Position numbers and translations under genes: made by a program. The notes beneath the pieces were generated by a model. That model was not told the origin of the DNA, searched no databases, and saw nothing but the letters and a program-made list of their open reading frames with translations. Shown piece after piece: positions 34,192 to 43,665 of a stretch of DNA of 64,000 bases (within the stretch, counting starts at the first letter, position 1; each line of letters starts with the position of its first letter). Origin of the DNA: Paraburkholderia rhynchosiae (GTDB taxonomy: Bacteria > Pseudomonadota > Gammaproteobacteria > Burkholderiales > Burkholderiaceae); NCBI RefSeq assembly GCF_002879865.1, contig NZ_PNXY01000002.1:408128-472127 (forward strand), read 5' to 3'.

Positions 34192-35111
34192 TCGCTATCC
34201 AGGACATCATGTACGTCCGCTACCAGGCCCCCGACCTGGACCGGATGGAGCAGTTTCTTGTGGACTTCGGCCTGCATCGCACTCACCGTACCGAGACAAC
34301 GCTCTATATGCGGTCTAGGGGAGCGATGCCGTACGTCCATGTCACGGACCTGGGACCCGAACGCAGCGCCGCATTCGGTCTGCTCGCGAAAAGTGTTGCC
34401 GACCTCGAAAAGCTCGCAACCGAGTGCGGCACTCTGGTTGAGCCGAACACAGAGCCTGCGGGTGGCTACATCGTCCGTCTGAGGGACCCTTCCGGATTTG
34501 ACATCCATGTGCTTGCAGACGTGCAGATGGTTAAGCCGATGCACATGCGCGAGCCATTCGCTGGCAACCGTGGTAGGCAGCGCACGCGACTCGGTTCGGT
34601 GGCCCGCGTCGTTGCACAACCGTCGAGTGTTTTCCGCCTCGGTCATGTCGCGCTGCGCGTCGCCGATTTCGAGGGTACCTTCCGCTTTCTGACGGAGAAG
34701 CTGGGTTTCAAGCTCTCGGACAGCGGATACGCAGGCACCGAAGAGAACGTAGTTGTGCATTTTCTTCATTGCGGGCGCGGTCAGGAATACACCGATCACC
34801 ACACGATTGCGATCTTCAAGCGGCCGGAGAGCAAGATTGATCACAGCGCGTTTGAAGTGCTCGACTGGGACGACCTGATGGTGGGCAACCAGTACCTGCT
34901 TTCGAAAGAACGTCATCACCAGTGGGGCGTGGGACGTCATGTGGAGGGCAGCCAGGTGTTCGACTATTGGCGTGATCCCTTCGGTAACAAGATCGAGCAC
35001 TGGACGGACGGTGACCTGGTGAACGACGACTACGTCGGAAAGGTGTCAAAGCTCTCTCCCGAAGGCTTGGCTCAGTGGGGTCCGCCGGTGCCTGCGGATT
35101 TTTATAAATAA
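34188..35111 (+). CDS. VOC-family extradiol ring-cleavage dioxygenase-like protein
   Basis: 307 aa with two vicinal-oxygen-chelate modules: a first domain (MIAIQDIMYVRYQAPDLDRMEQFL ... GFDIHVL) and a catalytic domain (residues ~145-280) holding RLGHVALRV (first His), DHHTIAIF (second His) and YWRDPFGNKIEHWTDG (Glu). This His-His-Glu set and the two-domain form match 2,3-dihydroxybiphenyl/catechol-type extradiol dioxygenases, which cleave a diol next to a hydroxyl group with Fe(II) and O2. Translationally coupled to the GST; a hydroxylase follows. The diol substrate is unknown. Confidence 0.8.
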   Translation: MIAIQDIMYVRYQAPDLDRMEQFLVDFGLHRTHRTETTLYMRSRGAMPYVHVTDLGPERSAAFGLLAKSVADLEKLATECGTLVEPNTEPAGGYIVRLRDPSGFDIHVLADVQMVKPMHMREPFAGNRGRQRTRLGSVARVVAQPSSVFRLGHVALRVADFEGTFRFLTEKLGFKLSDSGYAGTEENVVVHFLHCGRGQEYTDHHTIAIFKRPESKIDHSAFEVLDWDDLMVGNQYLLSKERHHQWGVGRHVEGSQVFDYWRDPFGNKIEHWTDGDLVNDDYVGKVSKLSPEGLAQWGPPVPADFYK

Positions 35112-35121
35112 GGGGGGAGAC

Positions 35122-36736
35122 ATGATGCACGAGACAGATTTTGACGTTGCCATCGTCGGATACGGCCCAGTGGGCCAAGGCCTCGCAGCATTGCTTGGTC
35201 AGCGCGGCTACCGCGTGGGGGTATTCGACCGGTGGCCTAGCCTCTATCCATTGCCACGGGCCTGCGTGATAGATCACGAAATCATGCGAATCCTGCAATC
35301 GGTGGGTGTCGCCGAAAAGTTTGCCCGCCTGACGGTGCCGACTGCCGGCGAGTACGTCTGGTTGAACGCGCGTGGCGAGATCCTCTATCACTTCCGCTAT
35401 AACAAGGACGGCGTGTCTGGGTGGCCCGCGCGCAACCTGATGTATCAACCGGACCTTGAACGCCTGCTGGACGAACGTGTTCGTGAGCTACCGAGCGTCG
35501 AAGTCAATCAGGGCTGGGAAGCAGTGACTTACCTTCCTGGCGCCGACTGTGACGAACTTGTGTTTGCCCAATGCTCGGTCAACGCATCCGGCGCAATCGA
35601 GCGCGGCAAAAAGACCCGGCGCGTCACCGCCCGCTATGTGGTGGGTGCCGACGGCGCAAACAGCTTCGTCCGGCAGTCGGCGGACCTGCCGTGGGTCGAT
35701 CTTGGCTTTCGCGCCGACTGGCTGGTTGTCGACTACCGCCCGAATGATCCTGAACTTGAACTGGACATGCCGGAGGCTGGACAGATCTGCGACCCGGCGC
35801 GACCCATCACGATGATGCGGCGCATGGGCAAGAAGCACGTGCGCTGGGAAATGATGCTGTTGCCGGGAGAGACGGCGCAGGACTTCGCCGATGCCGGGAA
35901 GGTCTGGTCGCTGATCGATCGTTGGGTCAAACCTGAAGACGGCGTCATTGATCGCGCTGCTGTCTACACGTTCCGCTCAGGTGTCGCTCAGAGCTGGTCG
36001 AGGGGCAACGCGATTCTCGCTGGCGACGCGGCGCATCTGATGCCGCCGTTTCTCGGACAGGGACTTTGCTCGGGGATGCGCGACGCGCTTTCATTGTTCT
36101 GGCGACTTGACCTTGTTTTTGCGCGGCGTCTCACCCATTGACCTCATGCAGAGTTATGAGGAAGAACGCAAGGCCCATGTCAGGACCATCATTGATCGCG
36201 CAGTCGCTCTCGGCAAGGTAGTTTGCATTACCGACGCAGAAGAAGCCGCAAAACGTGACACGTCCATTCTGGCAGGAACTGCGCCTCCGATCCCCGCGTT
36301 TCCGCAACTGACCACCGGCATCCTGAGGCGGGACGCGTGCGGCAACGTCAAGGCGCCAGCCGGGCAGTTGGCCCTGCAAGGGCGGGTGGCAATAGACGGA
36401 AAAGAAGGGCTGCTTGACGATATGGTCGGCAAAGGTTGGCTTGTCCTGACACTCGACGAACCGGGTGACGCCAATCTGTCCGCTGTCCAGCAAGCCTTCA
36501 CAAGGGCGCTTGGTATGCATTTTATGACGCTGAAGCAGGGGGCGCCTGTTCGCGACGTCGATGACGCCAGTCGCACCTTCATGACTGCGCTTGGAGTCGT
36601 CGCCCTGATCATTCGGCCTGATTTCTATATTTTTTCCGGCGTGCATTCGACGGATCAGATTCCTGAAATGCTCGACGATCTGAAACAGCAACTGAACAGC
36701 GATTTCGCGACTGATTTACATCCGGTCGCAGCCTGA
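35122..36736 (+). pseudogene. MhpA-like FAD hydroxylase, interrupted by a frameshift
   Basis: Two frames form one enzyme of the 3-(3-hydroxyphenyl)propionate hydroxylase type. The first (35122-36141, GGGGGGAG ribosome binding site) has the FAD motif VAIVGYGPVGQGLAALLGQRG, VVGADGANSFVRQ and LAGDAAHLMPPFLGQGLCSGMRDA. The second (36107-36736) continues with LRGVSPIDLMQSYEEERKAHV to the end. A run of five T at 36116-36120 is one base too long; with four T, DLV joins LRGVSPIDL as in intact homologues. It is either a true inactivating mutation or a sequencing error. Intact, it would hydroxylate a phenolic ring using NAD(P)H to make the substrate of the dioxygenase. Confidence 0.82.
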
Positions 36737-36760
36737 ACACATCATTACAAGGAAGGAACC

Positions 36761-37627
36761 ATGAAACTCGTAACCTACACGTTCGAGGGCAAGACGTCTG
36801 TCGGGAAAGTTGTTGGCGACAAGGTGGTTGATCTGTCCAAAGCATATGAGGACGTGCCCGCAACCGTGCTTGGCATTTTGCAGGGTGGCAAGGAAGTTAT
36901 GTCCCGGCTGGAGGCCGTCCGGCCTGAAGACGCGACAACGATCCCTCTGTCGGAGGTCAAATTGGAGGCGCCAATCCAGAACCCGCAGAAATACCTCGCA
37001 ATCGGGTTGAACTATAAAGATCATGTCGAGGAAATTCTGAAGCGCGGCGGCAAGGGACCGGAGCATCAGATGTGGTTTAACAAGAACGTGTCATGCATTA
37101 ACGGTCCCTACGACCCGATCAATCTCCCGAAGGTGTCGGAGGCATTGGACTACGAGGGTGAACTGGGGGTGGTCATCGGCAAGCGCTGCAAAAATGTGCC
37201 CGAGAGTGAAGCGCTAGACGCGGTTGGCGGCTATCTTGTTATCGACGACGTCACGTGTCGGGACTGGCAACGCAAGACCACACAATGGACGTTGGGAAAG
37301 TCATTCGACACGCACGGCCCAATCGGCCCCTGGCTCATCACGCCCGACGAGGTCCCCGATCCACACGCATTGGAAATGCGGCTCTTCGTTAACGGCGAAC
37401 TACGTCAAAAGACATCGACAGGCGGGATGGTCTACGACATACCCGCACAGATCTCATACCTCTCCACGGTCATGACGCTAGAGCCCGGAGACATCATTGC
37501 TACGGGGACATGCTCCGGTGCAGGCTTCGGATTCACACCGCCGCGTTTCCTGAAAGTCGGCGATTTTGTGCGGGTCGAGATCGACGGAATCGGTCACATC
37601 GAGAACGAGGTCGTTGCCGAACCCTGA
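36761..37627 (+). CDS. fumarylacetoacetate hydrolase family protein
   Basis: 288 aa. The catalytic domain contains IGLNYKDHVEE, the metal-binding DYEGELGVVIGKRC (Glu-x-Glu), DDVTCRDWQRK, GKSFDTHGPIGPW and GDIIATGTCSGAGFGFTPPRFLKVGD, the standard FAH/YcgM signature. It would hydrolyse a fumarylpyruvate- or acylpyruvate-like ring-cleavage product, or act on 2-hydroxy-oxo-dienoates. It follows the hydroxylase by 24 bases in the same operon and, with the GST and dioxygenase, fits a gentisate- or meta-type cleavage route. Confidence 0.9.
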   Translation: MKLVTYTFEGKTSVGKVVGDKVVDLSKAYEDVPATVLGILQGGKEVMSRLEAVRPEDATTIPLSEVKLEAPIQNPQKYLAIGLNYKDHVEEILKRGGKGPEHQMWFNKNVSCINGPYDPINLPKVSEALDYEGELGVVIGKRCKNVPESEALDAVGGYLVIDDVTCRDWQRKTTQWTLGKSFDTHGPIGPWLITPDEVPDPHALEMRLFVNGELRQKTSTGGMVYDIPAQISYLSTVMTLEPGDIIATGTCSGAGFGFTPPRFLKVGDFVRVEIDGIGHIENEVVAEP

Positions 37628-37775
37628 GTCAGTAACCTGGGCGGAGACAGAGGACAGGAGCCGGCAGCGGTGACAGGTGTGGCCGTAACTTGATCGCAGG
37701 CAATCCCCCACTTTCTGCCGATCGTTTCTCGGACGGCTCGAGACCGTCGAATCTATAAATAGACTGGAGCGAGAC

Positions 37776-39029
37776 ATGCGCAAATTTTTCTATGGTTGGG
37801 TTATCGCTGCCGCTTCCGGCTTGGGGATCGGATGCGGAGTGTCGGTGTTCATTCCCTCGACGCTGGGGCTTCTCGTCGGGCCGCTAGGCAAGGAAATGGG
37901 CTGGACACCGCAAGCTCTCTTTCTATGCCCGCTTTTTGCGGCCATTGCGACTGTTTTCATTGCCACCCCCGTCGGCGCACTTATAGACAAATATGGCGCG
38001 CGTCGGATGATCGCTTTTGGCTTCCTGGCGCAGGCTGCCATCACCGCATCGTTTTTTTTCCTCGGCACCGACATTGCTGGCTTGTACGCTCGGTACGCAC
38101 TGTTTGCCATTCTCGGAACTGCGACGACAGCCGTTGCCTTCACAAGGCTCGTATCGGCATGGTTTGACCGGGATCGAGGTTTGGCCCTTGGCATTGCTCT
38201 GGCTGGCACCGGGGTCGGCGGAGCAATATGGTCCTTGCTCGCACAGTATTTCATTGTGAGACATGGCTGGAGAGGGGCCTTCCTGTGGGAGGGCGGTGTG
38301 ATGCTGCTCGTGCTATGCCTGATATTGGCGGTTATCCGCGAGACGCCCCAATCGATGGGCCTGAACGTTGACGGCTCTGCAGCCAGCGCGACGCAAAACG
38401 CGCTCAGACAGAAGACGGGGATGACGCTCGGCGAAGCGTCCAGAACCAGGGCCTATTGGTTCATGGTCATCGCGTTCCTGATAGTTGTCTCCGCCGTCTA
38501 TGCGGTCATGCTGCATCTCGTGCCGATGCTCAGGCAACGGGGTGTGTCGGGGCAGACGGCCGCAGCAATACAGGCCTCATTGTGGATTGCCGTGGTGTTC
38601 GGTCGCGTGGTGACTGGCTGGCTTATGGATCGAGTTTTCGCTCCGTACGTCGCCGCCGCGTTTCTGGTGCCATCCGCAGTGGGCATGGGACTGCTGGCAA
38701 GCGGTGCGACTGGAGGGCAGGCAGTGCTCTCCGCGATGATGGTGGGTGCGGCAGCGGGCGCGGAAATCGACGTGGTGGCCTATCTCTGTGGACGGTACTT
38801 CGGGCTGCGCCACTATGGCCGCATATATGGCAGCCTGTTCGCCGTTGCCGCGCTCGGTACTGCGATTGGACCGGCGCTGGCTGCGCAGTTGCTACCTGTA
38901 GTTGGTGGATATCCGGGGGTTCTCTGGTTCGAAGCGGCGCTGGTGGCCCTCGGTTTCGTTCTGTTTTTGCAATTTCCGCGCTTTGACTTTCAGCGACACG
39001 CCGAGCAGATGCAGACCAAGACGAGCTGA
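37776..39029 (+). CDS. MFS transporter, probable aromatic acid importer
   Basis: 417 aa with about 12 membrane helices. The start MRKFFYGWVIAAASGLGIG, the cytoplasmic loop GALIDKYGARRMIAFG (MFS motif A) and GYPGVLWFEAALVALGFVLF late mark a major facilitator of the oxalate/formate or aromatic-acid type. It comes 148 bases after the FAH gene and before the SnoaL/enoyl-CoA hydratase pair, so uptake of the substrate or an intermediate is the likely role. Confidence 0.88.
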   Translation: MRKFFYGWVIAAASGLGIGCGVSVFIPSTLGLLVGPLGKEMGWTPQALFLCPLFAAIATVFIATPVGALIDKYGARRMIAFGFLAQAAITASFFFLGTDIAGLYARYALFAILGTATTAVAFTRLVSAWFDRDRGLALGIALAGTGVGGAIWSLLAQYFIVRHGWRGAFLWEGGVMLLVLCLILAVIRETPQSMGLNVDGSAASATQNALRQKTGMTLGEASRTRAYWFMVIAFLIVVSAVYAVMLHLVPMLRQRGVSGQTAAAIQASLWIAVVFGRVVTGWLMDRVFAPYVAAAFLVPSAVGMGLLASGATGGQAVLSAMMVGAAAGAEIDVVAYLCGRYFGLRHYGRIYGSLFAVAALGTAIGPALAAQLLPVVGGYPGVLWFEAALVALGFVLFLQFPRFDFQRHAEQMQTKTS

Positions 39030-39081
39030 GGCCATGTGTCTATACGGGTAGCTTTCGCCATTTGGGCAACGGGGTTCTTTG

Positions 39082-39537
39082 ATGACTGATGCAACACTTG
39101 CCACAGGTCGGCGCGGACATGCCGAGCATCCCTCAGTCTTGCTCGAGTTCGAGCGTTGCCGAGCCCTGGAACGCTCCGATCTTGATGCGTTGGACACTAT
39201 CTTCGCCGAGACTTTGACTTACATCCATTCGACGGGCGCCGTCCATGACCGAGCCCAGTTGATGGAATACCTGCGGAGCAGCGTCAGGTTCTCACACGTA
39301 CGCAGGTCCGGCATTGCAGTCTCTCACTGGGGATCCTTGGCGATCTGCACCGGGCTGCTGAAATTGCAAGGTTACCGGCTTGCGGACAGCGTGCCCTTCG
39401 AATCCGTCTCATTCGTCACGCAGGCCTGGACAAATCATGGCACTGGGTGGCGGCTTGGATTAATGCAGTCGACCAAAGTCGCAGACACTTTGTGGCCGAT
39501 GGCGGGCAATAACCCAACAGGTATTATCGATGAATGA
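39082..39537 (+). CDS. SnoaL/NTF2-like protein
   Basis: 151 aa from ATG 39082. Cone-shaped NTF2 fold pattern: a first helix FERCRALERSDLDALDTIFAETLTYIHSTG, then VHDRAQLMEYLRSSV and strands ISHWGSLAICTGLLKL. Such SnoaL_3/DUF4440-type proteins occur in catabolic clusters as ketosteroid-isomerase-like or hydratase helpers; the exact reaction cannot be inferred. It overlaps the enoyl-CoA hydratase start by eight bases. Confidence 0.7.
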   Translation: MTDATLATGRRGHAEHPSVLLEFERCRALERSDLDALDTIFAETLTYIHSTGAVHDRAQLMEYLRSSVRFSHVRRSGIAVSHWGSLAICTGLLKLQGYRLADSVPFESVSFVTQAWTNHGTGWRLGLMQSTKVADTLWPMAGNNPTGIIDE

Positions 39538-40306
39538 TCTGACACAGTTGCATGTGACATTCGATGGGAACGTCGCGACGCTCACAATGGATGCGCCTCC
39601 GGTCAATGCGTTGACCCGAACGCTCAATGACGAACTTACGATAGCGCTCGATCGAATCTCAGAAATGGACGAGGTGCGCGTTGTCATCCTGACTGGCGCG
39701 GGCAAAGTATTCTGTGCGGGTGCCGATCTCAAGGGACGCGCGCACGTGATCAAGCGGCCCGGCGACCTATTGGCCCATTCACGTCGTACACGTGAATGTT
39801 TTCACGCGATACGGGAGTGCGCCAAGCCAGTAATCGCAGCAATCAACGGCGCAGCGCTTGGTTCTGGCGTTGCCATGGCTGCGTCAAGCGATATTCTCGT
39901 CGTTTCCGAGAATGCGTCGCTCGGTCTGCCTGAGATCGATGTAGGTCTGATGGGTGGTGCGAGACACGCAATGCGACTATTCAGCCACTCGCGCCTGCGC
40001 CGGATGGTCCTCACCGGAATGCGTGTTGCCGGCGCTGAGTTGTACCGACTCGGTGTTGTCGAGGCATGCGTAGCATCAGACGATCTGTTGCCAACGGCAC
40101 ATGAAATTGCGCGAACAATCGCAAGCAAGAGTCCGCTTGCGACGCGTCTCGCAAAGCACACGTTGAATGTCATCGAAGAAATGAGCTTGCGGGACGGCTA
40201 TCGTTACGAGCAGGACATGACGGCCGCGATTAGCAAGACCGAGGACGCAAGAGAGGCGCAACTTGCATTCCGGGAAAAGCGGCCGCCGGTGTTCAGAGGC
40301 CTTTAG
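39530..40306 (+). CDS. enoyl-CoA hydratase/isomerase family protein
   Basis: 258 aa. Crotonase-fold motifs: NVATLTMDAPPVNALTRTL, VVILTGAGKVFCAGADLKG (oxyanion hole), INGAALGSGVAMAASSDILVVSENASLGLPEIDVGLMGGARHAMRL. The last block keeps the glutamate position used in hydratases (LPEID). The likely role is hydration or isomerisation of a CoA ester formed after ring cleavage, in line with the BKACE enzyme of the cluster. It ends the catabolic region. Confidence 0.88.
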   Translation: MNDLTQLHVTFDGNVATLTMDAPPVNALTRTLNDELTIALDRISEMDEVRVVILTGAGKVFCAGADLKGRAHVIKRPGDLLAHSRRTRECFHAIRECAKPVIAAINGAALGSGVAMAASSDILVVSENASLGLPEIDVGLMGGARHAMRLFSHSRLRRMVLTGMRVAGAELYRLGVVEACVASDDLLPTAHEIARTIASKSPLATRLAKHTLNVIEEMSLRDGYRYEQDMTAAISKTEDAREAQLAFREKRPPVFRGL

Positions 40307-40788
40307 CATAGCGCTCCACGCAGAGGACTTGCGTTGACGCCCCCGCTCACAAGCGTTGCAAGGCGAAATCGCGGCCATCGCAACCATCGAGTCGAATGTT
40401 TGGCTTGGCTACTCGAACACCCATTATGGATGGTTCGACATTCACTCGTGCTTGCCCGGCCGGCTCAAACCCCTAAGGCATCCGACCGTCCGCTCCTTGC
40501 GCAACTGCGGCCGCTCGCCGCGACAACATGGACTTCGCATGACGGTCGAGAAGACTCATTCGCCAATAACTAAAGCTGACATTCGCCGACACGTAGTCGC
40601 GCATGTCGGTAAAGCGACCTCGAACGGCCACACACTCCTTATCGGCCACTGTAGGCAATGGCCGAATTCCAGTCTCGCAATGCGAGTCAACGAACGTCCG
40701 TAGGACCTTGGAAGCCGCCCTATATGTCGCGCCGGGTCGACGGGCGGTAGTGGGTAGTCGGCGGCATCCACGGAAATCCGCGATGAAC
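40307..40788. other. gene-poor junction between catabolic cargo and ICE operon
   Basis: About 480 bases without a supported gene; short frames on both strands look random. The end contains the terminator of the minus-strand operon. No inverted repeats or transposase remnant was recognised. Confidence 0.45.
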
Positions 40789-40829
40789 CAAAAAAAAAGC
40801 GCCCGGTCCCCGAAGGGATCAGGCGCTTT
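40789..40829 (-). terminator. rho-independent terminator of the DUF3577-to-DUF3085 operon
   Basis: On the minus strand the hairpin AAAGCGCC / GGCGCTTT (40829-40822 paired with 40803-40796) with a loop of about 18 bases is followed by a run of nine or more T. It lies 28 bases after the DUF3085 stop, so it closes the operon coming from the right. Confidence 0.85.
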
Positions 40830-40856
40830 GAATGGGAGCGAAAAGGAGGCAGACCT

Positions 40857-41207
40857 TTAGGACCGCGAGGCGACAGCGTTGATGTAGAGGTAGCCGGTAT
40901 CGGCTTCGATCTGGAGATCGAAGCCTTCGACGATCACGCGGTCGAAGACCGCATCGTTGCGATCGAGATACTCGACGAAATCATCGCCGCCGAATTCTGC
41001 CCGGGCGCGCTCCCACCAGTCGTCGAATGGCACCGTATCGGGATCGCATTCGACAGTCCACGCGATGATGCTGCGTCGGCCGTTTTTCATTTCGCCTCTC
41101 TCCGAGAGCATGTAGACGCCGTGATCCTTGACCAGCACGATTCGGCATTGCTGTGTGCGGGCTTCGCAGATGACGGGGCGCAGATCCGCTGCAACGAAGT
41201 GGATCAT
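40857..41207 (-). CDS. DUF3085-like protein
   Basis: 116 aa from an ATG at 41207 with GGAGGA upstream; the frame extends further to 41222 without its own site. It begins MIHFVAADLRPVICEARTQQCRIVLVKDHGVYMLSERGE and continues with DDWWERARAEFGGDDFVEYLDRNDAVFD, matching from memory the DUF3085 family seen near helicase/methylase genes of plasmids and ICEs. Function unknown. Last gene of the operon, before the terminator. Confidence 0.72.
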   Translation of the reverse strand: MIHFVAADLRPVICEARTQQCRIVLVKDHGVYMLSERGEMKNGRRSIIAWTVECDPDTVPFDDWWERARAEFGGDDFVEYLDRNDAVFDRVIVEGFDLQIEADTGYLYINAVASRS

Positions 41208-41252
41208 GATGAATTCCTCCATGAGGGGATGGGTTACTAGTTCAGGTTCCGA

Positions 41253-43547
41253 CTATTCCTGACTCACCAGTTGCCGCGCGAGCGCAACTTCGATGCTCTC
41301 TCCGCCCTGATTGAGGATGTCGAGACCGGACTCGGGCATGTCGCCGGAGGTAGACTGCGAGACGGCAATCTTCTGTCCCATCAGCTTCAGACACCGCATC
41401 TGCGTTGTGGCCTCGTAAGCGAGAAATCGCACGGTGACGTCATGCGTCTGACCGATACGCCAGCTCCGGCGTGCAGCCTGTTGAAGCGTGTAGGTGTTAA
41501 AGCCCGACTGAAGAAATGCAATCGTCGGGAATTCAAGGAGATCGAGTCCGGTTTTGACCAGCTCGGGGTTCGTGATGATGACTTCGGCGCCACGCTCCAG
41601 CTGGTCGGCGACCCAGTCCTCACGCTTTTCCGCAGGCACACTCGCACGAAGCACGGATGCCCTGACACCGACCGCATCGAGAAGATTCTTCAGTCGCACC
41701 GACGTGTCGCGCGTGCCCGTATACGTCGTATAGACCAGCGTGCGCCGGCGGTTCAGCAGTTCGCCGCGCACGAGTCGCAGCAGCGCTTCTTCCTTGGGAC
41801 CGGGTTGATCGTCGCGCAGCAATGCAGGCACTCTGGCCAGGATCCGCTTCGTGCGAGGGTGACGCACGATTTCAGGACGGAAACAACATTCCGGCCACGC
41901 GAGCAACGCATTGAGCACCACGCCCAGCAGACTCTTGTCGCCGCAGCGTAACGCGGCGCGCAATTCTGATGTCAGTGTCGATTCGAGCGTGCGATAGGCG
42001 GCCGCCATTTCCTCAGTCAACGCGACCGGCAGCAAGGATTCGTCGTAGGGAGGGAGAACGTTCTGGCCGATCTGTGAGAGCTTCAGGAAGGCTGTATACG
42101 GCACGACGTACCGCATGATGCCCTTGGGGCCGAAGCCCGGACCTTTCACCGTCGAAACGCTCTTGCGGTCGCCTTTCGCCGTGCGGTGCGAGCCTTCGTC
42201 GACCTGCTTGTGAATGTCGATGAGCACGCCATGCTCGCGCATGAACGCCATTGTGGCGGCCGCCATTGAGCCGTTGCTGTTGTAGTTAAACCCGTCGTCG
42301 ATCAGCATGGTCGGGTTCAGGCGATAGAGCAGGTGATAGAGGTCGTCGGCATAGCCGCCCATCAACGTCCCCGTGAGCAGCAACGTTTTCGACGCCTTCC
42401 GGGCGAGCACACCCATTGCCTGGCCTTGGGCGGAGTTTTCGTTCTTGTATTCGTGGCCTTCATCGGCGATAAGCAGACCGAAGTAGCCCTGCGGAAAATA
42501 CCGTTTAACGAACTCTGAGGCTTGATAGCCGCCCTGTCCGAACGAGATTTCGGTATGGGCGAGCGCGCGTTCCATACGCTTGGCCTGTCGGTCCGAGAAC
42601 ACGAGTTCACCGCTGTCGTCCATCAGGTTGATGAACTCGTACAAGTTATCCTGCAGCATGTCGGCGAGCATCGATTCGCCAAACCGGGAGAGCAGGCGTT
42701 CGGCGGTTTTCTCGCCGACGGTCGGCATCTGAAGCAGTGCTCCCTTCACCAGCTCGCGCATCGACCGCGTGCCCTGGCCTTTCGGTGCCAGGGTCCACAG
42801 GCGTTCGCCGCAACTGCACGCGCGACGCTTCTCGTTGAGCGCGGGCCGAGCCTGGGTAGGTGTCAGCGGATTGCCGTCTTCGTCGCACACGAACTCGCCG
42901 CAGGAAGGGCAGCAGGCAAACACGCGCGTGATTGCGTCAGTCTCCATATCGAGCGTTGCGACGCGGCGCGCGAAGGCAGGCTTCCAGTCGAACCCCATGC
43001 GCATGCGCACGCGGCCGAGAATGAAAAACTCGGGTACCGCTGGCCTCGAACGCATGACACGGAGCTGTAGGAGCTTGCGCAGCGTGTCCGGGCCATTGAG
43101 GATCCAGACACGTGCGCCCGGCACCGTCGTTCTGATTTCGCGGCGCCACTTGTAGACGAGATGGGGCGGCGCGATGACGAGCGTGCGCGGATAGCCGCAA
43201 TGGTGGAGCAGGACCGCAACGCCGATGCCCATCAGCGTCTTACCGGTACCCATTTCGGCATTGATGACACCGCCTGGTGCGTGTTGCGTCAACAGGGTCG
43301 TGATCGCGTGAATGACTTCCCGTTGCGCCGGGAACGGTTGTCGCGACAGTTCGTCGAGCAGTGCGTCCCATCGTGAGGGCCGTTGCCCATCGTAGATCGA
43401 CGGGTTTTGTTGGCGGACGGCGTCGAGCAGTCCGGCGCCGAAGTTCGAGATGAAGTCCGGCAGGGCGATTACGTCGCCGGCATTGTCGTCGGCTGTGACG
43501 TCGTGTTCGGCATCGCCGTCGACGACGGCGGATTGCAGATCTTCCAT
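41253..43547 (-). CDS. SNF2/DEAD-type helicase with zinc-ribbon insertion
   Basis: 764 aa from the ATG at 43547 (GGAG upstream); an extended frame to 43928 is not supported. Walker A AEMGTGKTLMG is near residues 97-107, Walker B-type DEGH in LLIADEGHEYKNE, motif LLLTGTLMGGYADDLY, and C-terminal helicase motifs TNPELVKTGLDLLEFPT and QQAARRSWRIGQTHDV. Four cysteines (CCPSCGEF and CSCGERLW) form a probable zinc ribbon inserted early. Such Swi2/Snf2 ATPases remodel DNA-protein complexes; on ICEs they accompany methylases and ArdB proteins. Role in element replication or anti-restriction is inferred from context. Confidence 0.82.
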   Translation of the reverse strand: MEDLQSAVVDGDAEHDVTADDNAGDVIALPDFISNFGAGLLDAVRQQNPSIYDGQRPSRWDALLDELSRQPFPAQREVIHAITTLLTQHAPGGVINAEMGTGKTLMGIGVAVLLHHCGYPRTLVIAPPHLVYKWRREIRTTVPGARVWILNGPDTLRKLLQLRVMRSRPAVPEFFILGRVRMRMGFDWKPAFARRVATLDMETDAITRVFACCPSCGEFVCDEDGNPLTPTQARPALNEKRRACSCGERLWTLAPKGQGTRSMRELVKGALLQMPTVGEKTAERLLSRFGESMLADMLQDNLYEFINLMDDSGELVFSDRQAKRMERALAHTEISFGQGGYQASEFVKRYFPQGYFGLLIADEGHEYKNENSAQGQAMGVLARKASKTLLLTGTLMGGYADDLYHLLYRLNPTMLIDDGFNYNSNGSMAAATMAFMREHGVLIDIHKQVDEGSHRTAKGDRKSVSTVKGPGFGPKGIMRYVVPYTAFLKLSQIGQNVLPPYDESLLPVALTEEMAAAYRTLESTLTSELRAALRCGDKSLLGVVLNALLAWPECCFRPEIVRHPRTKRILARVPALLRDDQPGPKEEALLRLVRGELLNRRRTLVYTTYTGTRDTSVRLKNLLDAVGVRASVLRASVPAEKREDWVADQLERGAEVIITNPELVKTGLDLLEFPTIAFLQSGFNTYTLQQAARRSWRIGQTHDVTVRFLAYEATTQMRCLKLMGQKIAVSQSTSGDMPESGLDILNQGGESIEVALARQLVSQE

Positions 43548-43581
43548 GATGCGTCTCCAGAAGACGCGGGCCACATGCCCC

Positions 43582-43602
43582 CGGGACGGGGCGCAGGTCC
43601 CG
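43582..43602 (-). repeat. GC-rich gene-proximal hairpin before the helicase gene
   Basis: CGGGAC and GTCCCG (43582-43587 and 43597-43602) form a stem 35 bases upstream of the helicase start. It is one of at least six similar hairpins placed just before genes of this element. Confidence 0.5.
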
Positions 43603-43665
43603 CAGATTAGGAAAATAAAGAGAGGGCCGCCAGCGCATCCAGGGGCGGCAAGACCGGCGGAGGGG

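Noticed and set aside
36107..36736. Annotating the second half of the flavin hydroxylase as a separate gene
   Set aside because: It lacks an FAD-binding start and its sequence continues the first frame after one base in a T homopolymer.
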